The position numbers were made by a program, and so were the translations under genes. Under the pieces are notes generated by a model, which ran no database searches, had not been told where the DNA came from, and was given only the letters and a program-made list of their open reading frames with translations. This document shows positions 32,265-41,565 of a stretch of DNA of 64,000 bases, piece by piece. The stretch is from Kribbella antibiotica (GTDB lineage: Bacteria; Actinomycetota; Actinomycetes; Propionibacteriales; Kribbellaceae). The stretch lies in the NCBI RefSeq assembly GCF_004349055.1, contig NZ_SMKX01000024.1, forward strand, positions 1 through 64,000, in the 5' to 3' direction. The stretch's first letter is position 1; each line of letters begins with the position of its first letter.

Positions 32265-34581
32265 CTTCGGCCCGGTACTGCGGAAGTTCCGCAAGGCCGC
32301 CGGGTGGTCGCAGGAGCGGCTCTCGGCGGAGTCAGGGGTCAGCGCCGAGGCGATCAAGGCGCTGGAGGCGGGGCGCCACCGGCATCCTCGATGGCTCACG
32401 CTGAAGCTGCTCGGCGAAGGCTTGGCGCTGACCGAAGCGCAGCGGGCCGAGTTGGTTGCCGCCGGCTCCAGAACCATGGTCCGGGCCGGTACGCCGCGGG
32501 AGCTGCCGGACGATGCCGTCGATTTCAACGGACGCTCGGAACAGGTGGCCGAGCTGCAGCAGATGTTCACGTCCGGCGAGACGCGACCAGGCGTTGTGGC
32601 GACGGCGGCGATCGTCGGGATGGGCGGTATCGGCAAGACGGCGCTGGCTGTTCACGTCGCGCATCGGGTGGCTGACCAGTACCCGGACGGCCAGCTTTAT
32701 CTGAATCTGCGCGGGTTCGGCCCGGGCGAGCCGTTGACGGTGCTGGAGGCGCTCGGCCGGCTGTCCGACAGCCTGGGATTGCAGCCGCCTGAAGGTCCGG
32801 AGGACGTCCATGAAGCGGCTGCCCGCTACCGCTCGGCGTTGGCCGGTCGCCGAGTCCTGGTCATGCTGGATGACGCCGCCGACGCCGCACAGGTGGCTGC
32901 ATTGTTGCCAGGGGCATCTACCTGCGCCGTACTGATCACAAGCCGCCGGGCCATGACCGGCCTGCCCGGCGTTGCGCACCTCTTGCTCGACGTCCTGCCC
33001 GACGCCGAGGCCCTGCGGATGCTGGCCATGATCGTCGGCGACGACCGGACCGTGACCGACCCGGTGAGCGCGCTGTCGATCGTCCGGCTCTGCGGCTCCC
33101 TGCCGCTCGCCCTGCACATCGCCGGCGGCCGGCTTGCCGACCAGCCCACCTGGACCGCTGCCGATCTGAACGTCCGGCTGACGGACAGCCGACGCCGTCT
33201 CGACGAACTGTCCGACGGCAACCGCGATGTCCGGGCGAGTATCGAATTCTCGCTGGCCGCCGGCGACACTGCCACGGTCGACGCGTTCGAGTTGCTCGGT
33301 CTGCACCACGGTGAGGAACTCGACCTCCGCGTCGCCGCCGCACTGCTCGATCTGCCGATCGCCGAAACCGAGGAGCGGCTGGAACACCTGGTCGACCTCC
33401 ATCTGCTGGAATCCGTGGCGCCGCGCCGGTACCGCCTGCACGACCTGATCCGCGACTACGTCCAGGAGACGACTGACCGTCGTACCGACGCAGCGTCGCG
33501 CGAGGCTGCTCGAGTGCGGGTACTGCGGCTTTACCTGGCGATGGCCTGGCGGAGCAGCGAGCACTTCCAGAACCGGCTGGCCACGGACTGGGGTGCCTCC
33601 GACTGGTCCGCGGCTGCGGGCAGGCTGTCGATGGACGAGATCTTCGCCTGGTTCGACATCGAGATCGACGAGATCGCGGCCGCTGTCCGGCGAGCTGCCG
33701 ACGGATCGCCCGCGGAACAAGCACTCGTCGCGAAGATCGTGCTCGGCCTGGTCCCGTACTTCGGTATCCGCCGTCGCCATTCCGACGGCGTCGCGCTCGC
33801 GACCATCGCGCTGGCCACGGCCGGGGCCGACCCGTTCGCGGCCGCACTCACGCCGCACTCGTTGGCTCAGCAGTATGGTGCGGCCGGTCTGTACGAGCAG
33901 GCCGTTGACTACATGACGGTTGCGCTGCAGGCGCCGAAGTTGATTGAGTACGCCGAGCAGCAAGCCTGGGGGGAGGTCTGCCTCGGCGAGTTCCTGATGG
34001 AGCTCGGCCGCCTCGACGAGGCCGCCGCCGCGGCCCGCAGCGGCGTTGCTCGCGCCATCCGCGTCGGTGCGGAGCGCACCGAGGCCGCCGGCCGCTTGAT
34101 CCTCGGCACGATCGCCGGTCGCCAAGGCCTGCCGGACGTGCAGGATCAGGAGTTCGGGCGCGCCGTCGAAGTCGTCCGGCAGATTGCCCCACAAGCGGCG
34201 CACTACATCCTTCTGCACGTCGGCATCTCCTACCGCGACAGCGGTCAGCTCCTGGAGGCCGCGGCCTACTTCGAGATGTGCCGGACGGCGGCCCTCGCCG
34301 TCGGCTACGACCACGCGGTCGCCGAAGCACTGGAAGGCCTCGGCCAGGTAGAGCTTGCCCGGGGCAACCTTTCCGCGGCCGAACAGCACCTGCGCGACGC
34401 ACTCGAGATCGTGCAAGGAACCTGGCAACCCGAAGCCCGCATCCGCGAACTGCTCGGCCAGGTGCTGGCCGCCGCCGGCCGACAGGCCGACGCCCGCGTC
34501 GAGTGGACGCGGACCCTCGACCTCCTGGTCCGGCACGGCTCACCGCAAGCTGACGGCGTACGGGGATTGCTCAATGGCTGA
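32257..34581 (+). CDS. XRE-NB-ARC-TPR STAND protein, array member 2
   Basis: This 774-residue protein is the closest relative of member 1. The helix-turn-helix reads KFRKAAGWSQERLSAESGVS, the P-loop GMGGIGKTAL is at residues 121-130, Walker B reads VLVMLDD, and the MHD-type motif is RYRLHDLIR with leucine for methionine. TPR-like repeats follow. The nucleotide-binding region shares long, nearly identical DNA tracts with member 1 (for example around 30794-30930 and 33127-33260). The start overlaps the stop of member 1 in ATGTCTGA. Confidence 0.9.
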   Translation: MSDFGPVLRKFRKAAGWSQERLSAESGVSAEAIKALEAGRHRHPRWLTLKLLGEGLALTEAQRAELVAAGSRTMVRAGTPRELPDDAVDFNGRSEQVAELQQMFTSGETRPGVVATAAIVGMGGIGKTALAVHVAHRVADQYPDGQLYLNLRGFGPGEPLTVLEALGRLSDSLGLQPPEGPEDVHEAAARYRSALAGRRVLVMLDDAADAAQVAALLPGASTCAVLITSRRAMTGLPGVAHLLLDVLPDAEALRMLAMIVGDDRTVTDPVSALSIVRLCGSLPLALHIAGGRLADQPTWTAADLNVRLTDSRRRLDELSDGNRDVRASIEFSLAAGDTATVDAFELLGLHHGEELDLRVAAALLDLPIAETEERLEHLVDLHLLESVAPRRYRLHDLIRDYVQETTDRRTDAASREAARVRVLRLYLAMAWRSSEHFQNRLATDWGASDWSAAAGRLSMDEIFAWFDIEIDEIAAAVRRAADGSPAEQALVAKIVLGLVPYFGIRRRHSDGVALATIALATAGADPFAAALTPHSLAQQYGAAGLYEQAVDYMTVALQAPKLIEYAEQQAWGEVCLGEFLMELGRLDEAAAAARSGVARAIRVGAERTEAAGRLILGTIAGRQGLPDVQDQEFGRAVEVVRQIAPQAAHYILLHVGISYRDSGQLLEAAAYFEMCRTAALAVGYDHAVAEALEGLGQVELARGNLSAAEQHLRDALEIVQGTWQPEARIRELLGQVLAAAGRQADARVEWTRTLDLLVRHGSPQADGVRGLLNG

Positions 34582-36919
34582 ATTCGGCCCGGTACTACGG
34601 AAGTTCCGGAAAGCGGCCGGGTTCTCGCAGGAGCGGTTGGCGGGGGAGTCCGGGGTCAGCGTCGAGGCGATCAAGACGCTGGAGAACGGACGCCGCCGCT
34701 ATCCCTGGACACAAACCGTCAACCTGCTGGCCGCGGGGCTTCGGCTCGATGCTCGCGACCGCGCCGTGCTGAAGGCGGCGGCCGCTCGGCCCAAGATCGG
34801 TATCAACCGCCTCCCGCCGGATGTGGCGGATTTCGTCGGTCGCGCCGAACAGGTCGCCGCAGTGTCCGAGCTGCTGACCGACGGTGGCCAGGCACCTGGA
34901 GTGGTGGTCATCTCGGCGATCGCTGGGATGGGCGGTGTGGGTAAGACCGCGCTGGCTGTGCACGTCGCGCGTGAACTGGCGGGTCGGTTCGGCGACGGCG
35001 TGCTTTACGTGAACTTGCGCGGTTTCGGGGTCGGCGAACCGATGACGCCGCTGGAAGCCTTGAACGCCTTGCTCCAGCAACTTGGCTTCGCACTCCAGCG
35101 GCCGCCGGATTCCGCCGAGGAAGCGGGTGGTCTGTTCCGGACCGCCAGCGCGGCACGGAAGTTGCTGCTCGTGCTGGACAACGTCGCATCCGTCGAACAG
35201 GTCCTTCCGCTGCTTCCCGGTACGGCGACCTGTGCCGTCATCGTGACCAGTCGGCGTGCCCTGGTGGGTCTGCCCGGCGCACGGTCGCTCGCTCTCCCCG
35301 TCCTGCCGGCGGACGAAGCGCTGACCCTGCTGACCTCGGCGGCCGGCCGAGAGCGCATCGAAGGCGAGCCGCAGGCCGCCGTTGAAGTAGTTGCTCTCTG
35401 CGGATCGTTGCCGCTGGCACTCAGAATCGCCGGCCGCCGCCTGGCCGCCGAATCAACCTGGACCGTCGCCGACCTGGCCCACCAACTCGCCGACGAAACA
35501 GCCCGCCTCGACGTGCTCGCCGATACGGAGCGCGGCGTACGGGCATCCATTGCGCTGTCCCTGAACGGTACGTCGGCGGCAGACAGGGCGGCGTACGAGA
35601 TCTTCGGCCTGCTCGGCCTCCACGAGGGCGACGAGCTGGACCTGAAGGTCGCCGCCCGTCTGGTCGATCGTCCCGAGAAGGACGTCGAGCCTCTCCTGGA
35701 GCACCTGGTCGACCTGCACCTCCTGGAGTCGTCAGGCCCGCGGCGCTACCAATTCCACGATCTGGTCCGTGCCTACGCCCGAGAACTGGCAGCGACCACC
35801 AGTACGGCGGACGAGCGGGCCGCCGCTCAGGGTCGGGTCTTCGCGCTGTATGTGGCAATGGCCTGGCAGTCCCGGGTGAAGTTCGGCATCAGGCGGCCCT
35901 CGAGGGACTACTTCGAGGAGGAATGGCTCAGCGGAGCCGAAGACCTTGAGTACGACGAGGTTCTGGACTGGTTGGACGTCGAGGCGAGCGAGATTGTCGC
36001 TGCGGCAGGCCGCTTGATGGCCGGCCCACATCCCGACCGTGCGGCTGTTGTCAGGCTCGCGGCCGGCATGGTGGTGTTCTGGGCTGTCCGTCGTCGACAG
36101 TCTGAAGGGCCACCGTTGGATGAGCTGGCTTTGACAGCGCTCAGGGACGACCCGGCTTGTGCTCCTCCGATGATCTTGGCTTTCATCAGTCACCACACGG
36201 GACAGCACTACGCAGCCAGGTCGGACTTCGATACCTCGATAGTTCACCTGAGGAGCGTGATCGAGGTCTGCTCGGCGCAGGGCGATCAGTCGTTTCTGAG
36301 CTTGAGCATGCCAGAGCTCGCCTTGTGCTTGGAGCGCGTGGGCCGGCTGGACGAGGCGATGGTGGTGGCTCGCTCCGCACTGGACCTGGCGCTGAGCCTT
36401 GCTGACGACATTGCCGAGAGCGAGGCCCGGCTCAGCATTGGGGTCATCGCTGGTCGCCTGGGGTGGTCGGCGGAGCAGGACCGGTCGTTCGAGCTGGGCG
36501 AATCGCTGATTCGCAGGAGCAGCCCGGAGCATGTCGACTTCCTCATCTCCACGATTGGGGAAAGCTACCTACGCTGCAACAGGAACGAGAGTGCGCGGAG
36601 TTGGTTGCTGGAGCGGCAGGCCGAGTTCAGAGCCTCCGGCAACAAGTCCGCCTTGGCCGAGCTGCTTCAGTCCCTCGGGGCGGCCGAGATAGCACTGACG
36701 TCGTACGACGCGGCGGCGCCGGTGCTGTTCGAGGCACTCGAGCTGAATGGTGACAACAACAGCGAGCTGGAGGCACGGATCCGGCATCAGTTGGGGCGCG
36801 CGTTGAATGGGCTCGGGCAGACCGAGCCCGCGCGGGAGCAGTGGTTGTTGGCATTGGAGCTGTACACCCGGTATGGATTGCCGCAGGCTGACGAGGTGCA
36901 GGGGTTGCTCAATGGCTGA
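34574..36919 (+). CDS. XRE-NB-ARC-TPR STAND protein, array member 3
   Basis: The 781-residue protein founds the second subgroup. It has the helix-turn-helix KFRKAAGFSQERLAGESGVS, P-loop GMGGVGKTAL (about 118-127), LLLVLDN, VTSRRALVGLPGA, GSLPLAL, and RYQFHDLVR in place of the MHD motif (H and D kept). The C-terminal TPR region is the most divergent of subgroup 3-5 (for example RRQSEGPPLDELAL and LEALELNGDNN-like endings). This would fit a separate ligand or partner. The start overlaps the end of member 2 in ATGGCTGA; a longer frame open upstream is not used. Confidence 0.9.
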   Translation: MAEFGPVLRKFRKAAGFSQERLAGESGVSVEAIKTLENGRRRYPWTQTVNLLAAGLRLDARDRAVLKAAAARPKIGINRLPPDVADFVGRAEQVAAVSELLTDGGQAPGVVVISAIAGMGGVGKTALAVHVARELAGRFGDGVLYVNLRGFGVGEPMTPLEALNALLQQLGFALQRPPDSAEEAGGLFRTASAARKLLLVLDNVASVEQVLPLLPGTATCAVIVTSRRALVGLPGARSLALPVLPADEALTLLTSAAGRERIEGEPQAAVEVVALCGSLPLALRIAGRRLAAESTWTVADLAHQLADETARLDVLADTERGVRASIALSLNGTSAADRAAYEIFGLLGLHEGDELDLKVAARLVDRPEKDVEPLLEHLVDLHLLESSGPRRYQFHDLVRAYARELAATTSTADERAAAQGRVFALYVAMAWQSRVKFGIRRPSRDYFEEEWLSGAEDLEYDEVLDWLDVEASEIVAAAGRLMAGPHPDRAAVVRLAAGMVVFWAVRRRQSEGPPLDELALTALRDDPACAPPMILAFISHHTGQHYAARSDFDTSIVHLRSVIEVCSAQGDQSFLSLSMPELALCLERVGRLDEAMVVARSALDLALSLADDIAESEARLSIGVIAGRLGWSAEQDRSFELGESLIRRSSPEHVDFLISTIGESYLRCNRNESARSWLLERQAEFRASGNKSALAELLQSLGAAEIALTSYDAAAPVLFEALELNGDNNSELEARIRHQLGRALNGLGQTEPAREQWLLALELYTRYGLPQADEVQGLLNG

Positions 36920-39221
36920 GTTCGGTCCGGTACTACGAAAGTTCCGCAAGGCGGCCTGCTGGTCGCAGGAGCGGTTGGCGGGGGAGTCCGGGGTCAGTGT
37001 CGAGGCGATCAAGACGCTGGAAGCCGGTCGGCGCCGCCATCCACGCGTACAGACCGTCGATCGGCTCTGCGACGGTCTTCAGCTGAGTGCTGACGAGCGT
37101 GCCGAGCTGATGGATGCGGCTTTACGCAAAGCTCGCTCCAGCCGGTTGCCGATGGATGTCGCGGACTTCGTCGGTCGCGCGGATGAGATCGGCGCGGTCG
37201 TCGATCTGCTGACCGGTGGTGGACAGACACCCGGCGTGGTCGTCATCTCCGCGATCGCCGGGATGGGCGGCGTAGGCAAGACCGCCCTGGCCGTCCGCGT
37301 TGCTCGCGACCTGGCTGAGCAGTTCGCCGACGGTGTTCTCTACGTGAATCTCCGCGGCTTCGGGGTCGGCGAACCGCTGACACCGCTGGAAGCTCTCCAG
37401 GGCCTGCTTCAGCAACTCGGCTTCGCGCTCCAACGCCCTCCGGAGAGCGCGGAAGAAGCCGCCGCCCTCTTCCGTACCGCCTGCGCGACCCGCAAGCTGC
37501 TCGTGGTCCTCGACAACGCGGCAACCGTCGAACAGGTGGTGCCACTGCTTCCCGGTACGTCGACCTGTGCGGTGATCGTCACCAGTCGGCGTGCTCTGGT
37601 CGGTCTGCCGGGTGCGCGGCCGCTGGCGCTCGGTGTCCTGTCTCAGGACGAAGCACTGGCGCTGCTCACCTCGGCTGCCGGGCAGGAGCGGGTTGAGAGC
37701 GATCCGCAGTCGGCGCTGGAGGTGGTTGCGCTCTGCGGATCATTGCCGTTGGCAATCAGAATCGCGGGCACCCGACTCGCGGCCGAATCGACCTGGACGG
37801 TGGCCGACCTCGCCCGCCGGTTGGCCGATGAGTCGGTTCGTTTGGACGTGCTCGATGCGGCGGAGTCCGGCGTACGGGCTTCTATCGCGTTGTCGTTGGC
37901 TGGTGGGTCGGCGCAGGATGTGGCGGCAGCGGAGATCTTTGGGCTGCTGGGTCTGCACGAAGGTAACGAGATCGATCTGAAGGTCGCCGCTTGTTTGGTC
38001 GATCGTCCGGAGGCGGAGGTCGAGCCGCTGCTGGAGCACCTCGTCGATCTGCATCTCTTGGAGTCGGCGAGTCCACGCCGCTACCAGTTCCACGACCTTG
38101 TCCGCGCGTACGCCCGGGAGCTCGCGCCCGATGATCGTACGGCGGCCCGTGAGCGGGTGCTGACGCTTTACGTGGCGATGGCCTGGCAAGCGCGCGCGAA
38201 GCTCGGCGTCTCGCAGGCATTCTGGTACGACGAGCGGTGGATCGCCGGTGTCGAGCACCTTGAGTACGACGAAGTCATGGCGTGGCTGGACGCTGAGGCG
38301 GAGGAGATCCTCGCTACGGCCCGCCGATCGACGACAGACCGTGGAACCCTCGTCGTCCTCGCGGGCGGAATGATGCGGTTCTGGATCACCCGTCGTCGGC
38401 ATACCGAGGGAGTGCAGCTCGGCGAACTTGCCCTGGCCGCGCTCCGCGCCGAACCAACCTGTGCCTCGGTCTTCGCCCTGAGCCGGATCAGTTATCACGT
38501 GTCACAGCACTACTCGTCAAGGTCGGACTCCGAGACCGCGGCAGCCTACCTGCGGGACGCCATCGCAGCGGCACCGATGGACACCGATCCGTTGAACCAC
38601 GTCGTCTGCACGATCGCTCTCGCTCAGGATCTGGAGCGACTCGACAAGCTGGACGAGGCAACCGAGCTGGCCCGATCCGGGCTGGACGGTGCCCTCCACA
38701 TCGCCAACGAGATCATCGAGAGCGACGCACGCTTCACCATCGGCACCCTGGCCGGTCGCCTCGGCAACTTCGCGGAGCAGGACGAGGCCTTCGACCTGGC
38801 GACCGCCACCCTCCGCCGAAGCCGCCCAGAGATTCTCCACCTCCTCCTCCCCGACATCGGCGCCAGCTACCTGCGCTCAGGCCGCCCCGAATCCGCCCAA
38901 ACCTGGCTCCGCGATCACCTGCCGGAAAGCAAGAGCTCCGGCGACAAAGCCGCCATCGCCGAACACCTCCACTGGCTAGGCGTCGCCGAAACAGCACTCA
39001 CGGCGTACGACGCGGCCCGCGTTGCCCTCACCGAAGCACTCGACGTCATCCAAGGCAGCAACGACGATCTGGAAGCCCAGATCCGCCACGCACTTGGTAC
39101 GGCGTTGAGCGAGCTCGGGGAGGACCAGCCTGCTCGGGAGCAGTGGATGTCGGCGTTGGAGCTGTACCAGCGGTGCGGGTTGCCGCAGGCTGACGAGGTG
39201 CGGGGATTGTTGGATGGCTGA
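36912..39221 (+). CDS. XRE-NB-ARC-TPR STAND protein, array member 4
   Basis: The 769-residue protein is the shortest in the array. The helix-turn-helix begins KFRKAACWSQERLAGESGVS, with cysteine at a position that is glycine in the other members. The NB-ARC has GMGGVGKTAL, LLVVLDN, GSLPLAI and YQFHDLVRAYARELA; TPR-like repeats follow (RRHTEGVQLGELALAALR, LDKLDEATELARSGLDGAL). It is most similar to member 5, with which it shares a 48-base identical block (37329-37376). The start overlaps the end of member 3 in ATGGCTGA. Confidence 0.9.
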   Translation: MAEFGPVLRKFRKAACWSQERLAGESGVSVEAIKTLEAGRRRHPRVQTVDRLCDGLQLSADERAELMDAALRKARSSRLPMDVADFVGRADEIGAVVDLLTGGGQTPGVVVISAIAGMGGVGKTALAVRVARDLAEQFADGVLYVNLRGFGVGEPLTPLEALQGLLQQLGFALQRPPESAEEAAALFRTACATRKLLVVLDNAATVEQVVPLLPGTSTCAVIVTSRRALVGLPGARPLALGVLSQDEALALLTSAAGQERVESDPQSALEVVALCGSLPLAIRIAGTRLAAESTWTVADLARRLADESVRLDVLDAAESGVRASIALSLAGGSAQDVAAAEIFGLLGLHEGNEIDLKVAACLVDRPEAEVEPLLEHLVDLHLLESASPRRYQFHDLVRAYARELAPDDRTAARERVLTLYVAMAWQARAKLGVSQAFWYDERWIAGVEHLEYDEVMAWLDAEAEEILATARRSTTDRGTLVVLAGGMMRFWITRRRHTEGVQLGELALAALRAEPTCASVFALSRISYHVSQHYSSRSDSETAAAYLRDAIAAAPMDTDPLNHVVCTIALAQDLERLDKLDEATELARSGLDGALHIANEIIESDARFTIGTLAGRLGNFAEQDEAFDLATATLRRSRPEILHLLLPDIGASYLRSGRPESAQTWLRDHLPESKSSGDKAAIAEHLHWLGVAETALTAYDAARVALTEALDVIQGSNDDLEAQIRHALGTALSELGEDQPAREQWMSALELYQRCGLPQADEVRGLLDG

Positions 39222-41565
39222 GTTCGGTCCGGTACTGCGGAAGTTTCGCAAGGCGGCTGGGTTGTCGCAGGAGCGGCTGGCTGAGGTGTCGGGGGTCAGC
39301 GCGGCTGCGATCAAGACCCTGGAAGCCGGTCGGCGCCGTTATCCGTGGACACAGACGGTTGGATTGCTCGCCGACGGTCTTCAGCTGAGTAACGACGAGC
39401 GTGCTGAGCTGAAGGCTGCGGCTGCCCGGCCTAAGGCAGGCATCGACCGTCTCCCACCCGACGTGGCGGACTTCGTCGGTCGCGCGGAGCAGATCGCCAC
39501 GGTGTCTGACCTGTTGACTGGCGGTGGTCAGGCGCCCGGCGTGGTCGTCATCTCGGCGATCGCGGGCATGGGCGGTGTTGGTAAGACGGCTTTGGCGGTC
39601 CGTGTTGCCCGCGATCTGGCTGGCCAGTTCGCGGACGGTGTTCTCTACGTGAATCTCCGCGGCTTCGGGGTCGGCGAACCGATGACGCCGCTGGAAGCAC
39701 TCAACACGTTGCTCCAGCAACTCGGCTTTGCTCTCCAGCGCCCACCGGAGACCGCGGAAGAAGCCGCCGGGATCTTCCGTACTGCGTGCGCGTCGCGGAA
39801 GCTGCTCGTCGTACTGGATAACGCGGCAACAGTCGAGCAGGTCGTGCCTTTGCTCCCCGGTACGGCGACCTGTGCGGTGATCGTCACCAGCCGGCGTGCT
39901 CTGGTTGGCCTGCCGGGCGCACGGCCGCTTGAGCTTGCTGTCTTGGCCGACGACGAGGCGCTGGCATTGCTGGTCGCGACAGCCGGAGCGGAGTGGATCG
40001 AAACCGACCTGCAGACGGCACGCGAAGTCGTGGCCCGCTGCGGGTCGTTGCCGTTGGCAATCAGAATCGCCGGTAGTCGGCTGGCTGCCGAGCCGTCCTG
40101 GACGGTGGCCGACCTGGCCCGCCGCCTGGCCGACGAGAGCGCCCGCCTCGACCTGTTCGGCGACGGTGTCCGCGCGTCGATCGCACTGTCCCTGGCCGGC
40201 ACGTCGGCCGCCGACGTGGCCGCAGCGGAGATCTTCGGCCTGCTGGGTCTGCACGAAGGCAACGAACTCGATTTGAAGGTTGCCGCCCGTCTGGTCGATC
40301 GCCCGGAGTCGGAGGTTGAGCCGCTGCTGGAGCATCTCGTCGACTTGCATTTGCTGGAGTCGGCCAGCCCGCGCCGCTATCAGTTCCACGACCTTGTTCG
40401 CGCGTATGCACGCGAGCTCGCGCCTGCTGATCGTACTGCGGCCCGTGAGCGGGTGTTGGCGCTCTATGTGGGGATGGCGTGGCAAGCGCGAATGAAGGAA
40501 GGCGCTGGGCGGGCCTGGTTCGACGAGCAGTGGACTGCAGGTTTCGAGCACCTCGAGTACGGCGAAGTCATGGCGTGGCTGGATGCTGAGGCGGAGGAGA
40601 TCCTCGCCGCGGCTCACCGGTCGACGGCAGACCGTGAAACTCTCGTTGTCCTCACGGGCGGCATGATGCGGTTCTGGCACGCCCGTCGTCGGCATACGGA
40701 AGGAGTGCAGTTCGGAGAACTTGCCCTGACAGCGCTCAGCGAGGACCCGACCTGTGCCCCTGTCCTCGCCGTAAGCCGGATCAGGACTCACCTGGCACTG
40801 CACTACGCAGCCAGGTCGGACCTCGAGACCGCGGGACTTCACCTGAGGGACGCCGTCGCGGCGGCGCCAGTGGAGACCGATACGTTCAACCACTTCGCGT
40901 GTACGGTCTCTCTCGCGCAGGCCTTGGAACAACTCGACCAGCTGGACGAGGCAAGCGAGCTGGCCCGAGCTGGTCTGGATGGCGCGCTCAGCATCGCCGC
41001 CGAGCTCGTCGAGAGCGATGCGCGCCTCGCTGTCGGTTCCCTGGCCGGCCGTTTTGGCCGCTTCGCGGAGCAAGACCACGAATTCGGCCTGGCGGCCGCA
41101 ATCCTTCGCCGAGGCTATCCGGAGCTTCTCCACCTGCTCCATCCCGAGGTCAGCACCAGCTACCTGCGCTCCGGCCGCCCTGAAGCCGCCCGAACCTGGC
41201 TTCGCGAGCACCTCCCGCAAGCCAGGCTGTCCGGCGACAAATCCGCCGTAGCCGAACACCTTCGCTCCCTGGGCGTCGCCGAAACAGCTCTCTCGGCCTA
41301 CGACGACGCCCGCCTCGCCCTCACCGAAGCCCTCGACCTGATCCAAGGCGGCAACGAGGAGTTGGAAGCCCGCATCCGCCACAACCTCGGTTCGGCGTTC
41401 AGCGGGCTCGGGGAGACCGAGCCCGCTCGGGAGCAGTGGAGGTTGGCCTTGGATCTTTACCGCCGGTACGGGATGCCGGAAGCCGACGAGGTGCTACAGC
41501 TTCTTGATCTGATCGATGACGGTGAACACAGCCAGGAAACCGAAGGCCAGGAACGCAAAAGCTAG
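39214..41565 (+). CDS. XRE-NB-ARC-TPR STAND protein, array member 5
   Basis: The 783-residue protein closes the array. The helix-turn-helix is KFRKAAGLSQERLAEVSGVS, the NB-ARC has GMGGVGKTAL, LLVVLDN and YQFHDLVRAYARELA, and the TPR region resembles that of member 4. Members 2-4 end shortly after a conserved ADEV/ADGV motif with LL(D/N)G. Here the frame reads past that point for about 17 further residues (to ETEGQERKS), and its last 72 bases run antisense through the end of the Nramp-like gene. This suggests that the array end was joined to the neighbour by a deletion or recombination (inference). Confidence 0.9.
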   Translation: MAEFGPVLRKFRKAAGLSQERLAEVSGVSAAAIKTLEAGRRRYPWTQTVGLLADGLQLSNDERAELKAAAARPKAGIDRLPPDVADFVGRAEQIATVSDLLTGGGQAPGVVVISAIAGMGGVGKTALAVRVARDLAGQFADGVLYVNLRGFGVGEPMTPLEALNTLLQQLGFALQRPPETAEEAAGIFRTACASRKLLVVLDNAATVEQVVPLLPGTATCAVIVTSRRALVGLPGARPLELAVLADDEALALLVATAGAEWIETDLQTAREVVARCGSLPLAIRIAGSRLAAEPSWTVADLARRLADESARLDLFGDGVRASIALSLAGTSAADVAAAEIFGLLGLHEGNELDLKVAARLVDRPESEVEPLLEHLVDLHLLESASPRRYQFHDLVRAYARELAPADRTAARERVLALYVGMAWQARMKEGAGRAWFDEQWTAGFEHLEYGEVMAWLDAEAEEILAAAHRSTADRETLVVLTGGMMRFWHARRRHTEGVQFGELALTALSEDPTCAPVLAVSRIRTHLALHYAARSDLETAGLHLRDAVAAAPVETDTFNHFACTVSLAQALEQLDQLDEASELARAGLDGALSIAAELVESDARLAVGSLAGRFGRFAEQDHEFGLAAAILRRGYPELLHLLHPEVSTSYLRSGRPEAARTWLREHLPQARLSGDKSAVAEHLRSLGVAETALSAYDDARLALTEALDLIQGGNEELEARIRHNLGSAFSGLGETEPAREQWRLALDLYRRYGMPEADEVLQLLDLIDDGEHSQETEGQERKS

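Larger units (their letters stand above)
29922..41565 (+). repeat. Tandem array of five paralogous XRE-NB-ARC-TPR genes
   Basis: Five consecutive genes of about 2.3 kb encode proteins of the same architecture without any intergenic space. Internal junctions are 8-base overlaps: ATGTCTGA at 32257, and ATGGCTGA at 34574, 36912 and 39214. Members 1-2 form one subgroup and members 3-5 another, judged by P-loop context (GGIGKTAL against GGVGKTAL) and MHD context (HDLIR against HDLVR). The array must have arisen by repeated local duplication. Confidence 0.95.

Noticed and set aside
34355..34573. Upstream extensions of array members 3 and 4 beyond their ATGGCTGA starts
   Set aside because: The extra codons overlap the conserved TPR end of the previous gene in another frame, while the KFRKAA helix-turn-helix start is conserved at the chosen ATG in all five.
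30000..36600. Very long antisense reading frames over the STAND array (up to about 880 codons)
   Set aside because: High-GC genes with strong third-position bias commonly open the opposite strand. The plus-strand proteins have clear domains; the antisense ones have none.
29922..41565. Interpretation of the array as an anti-phage (Avs-like) defence island
   Set aside because: No effector domain, nuclease, protease or mobile-element context is present, and the N-terminal domain is an XRE DNA-binding fold. Regulation is the simpler reading.
29922..41565. Interpretation of array members as SARP/AfsR proteins
   Set aside because: The N-terminus is an XRE helix-turn-helix; no OmpR-like winged helix plus BTAD region is present.
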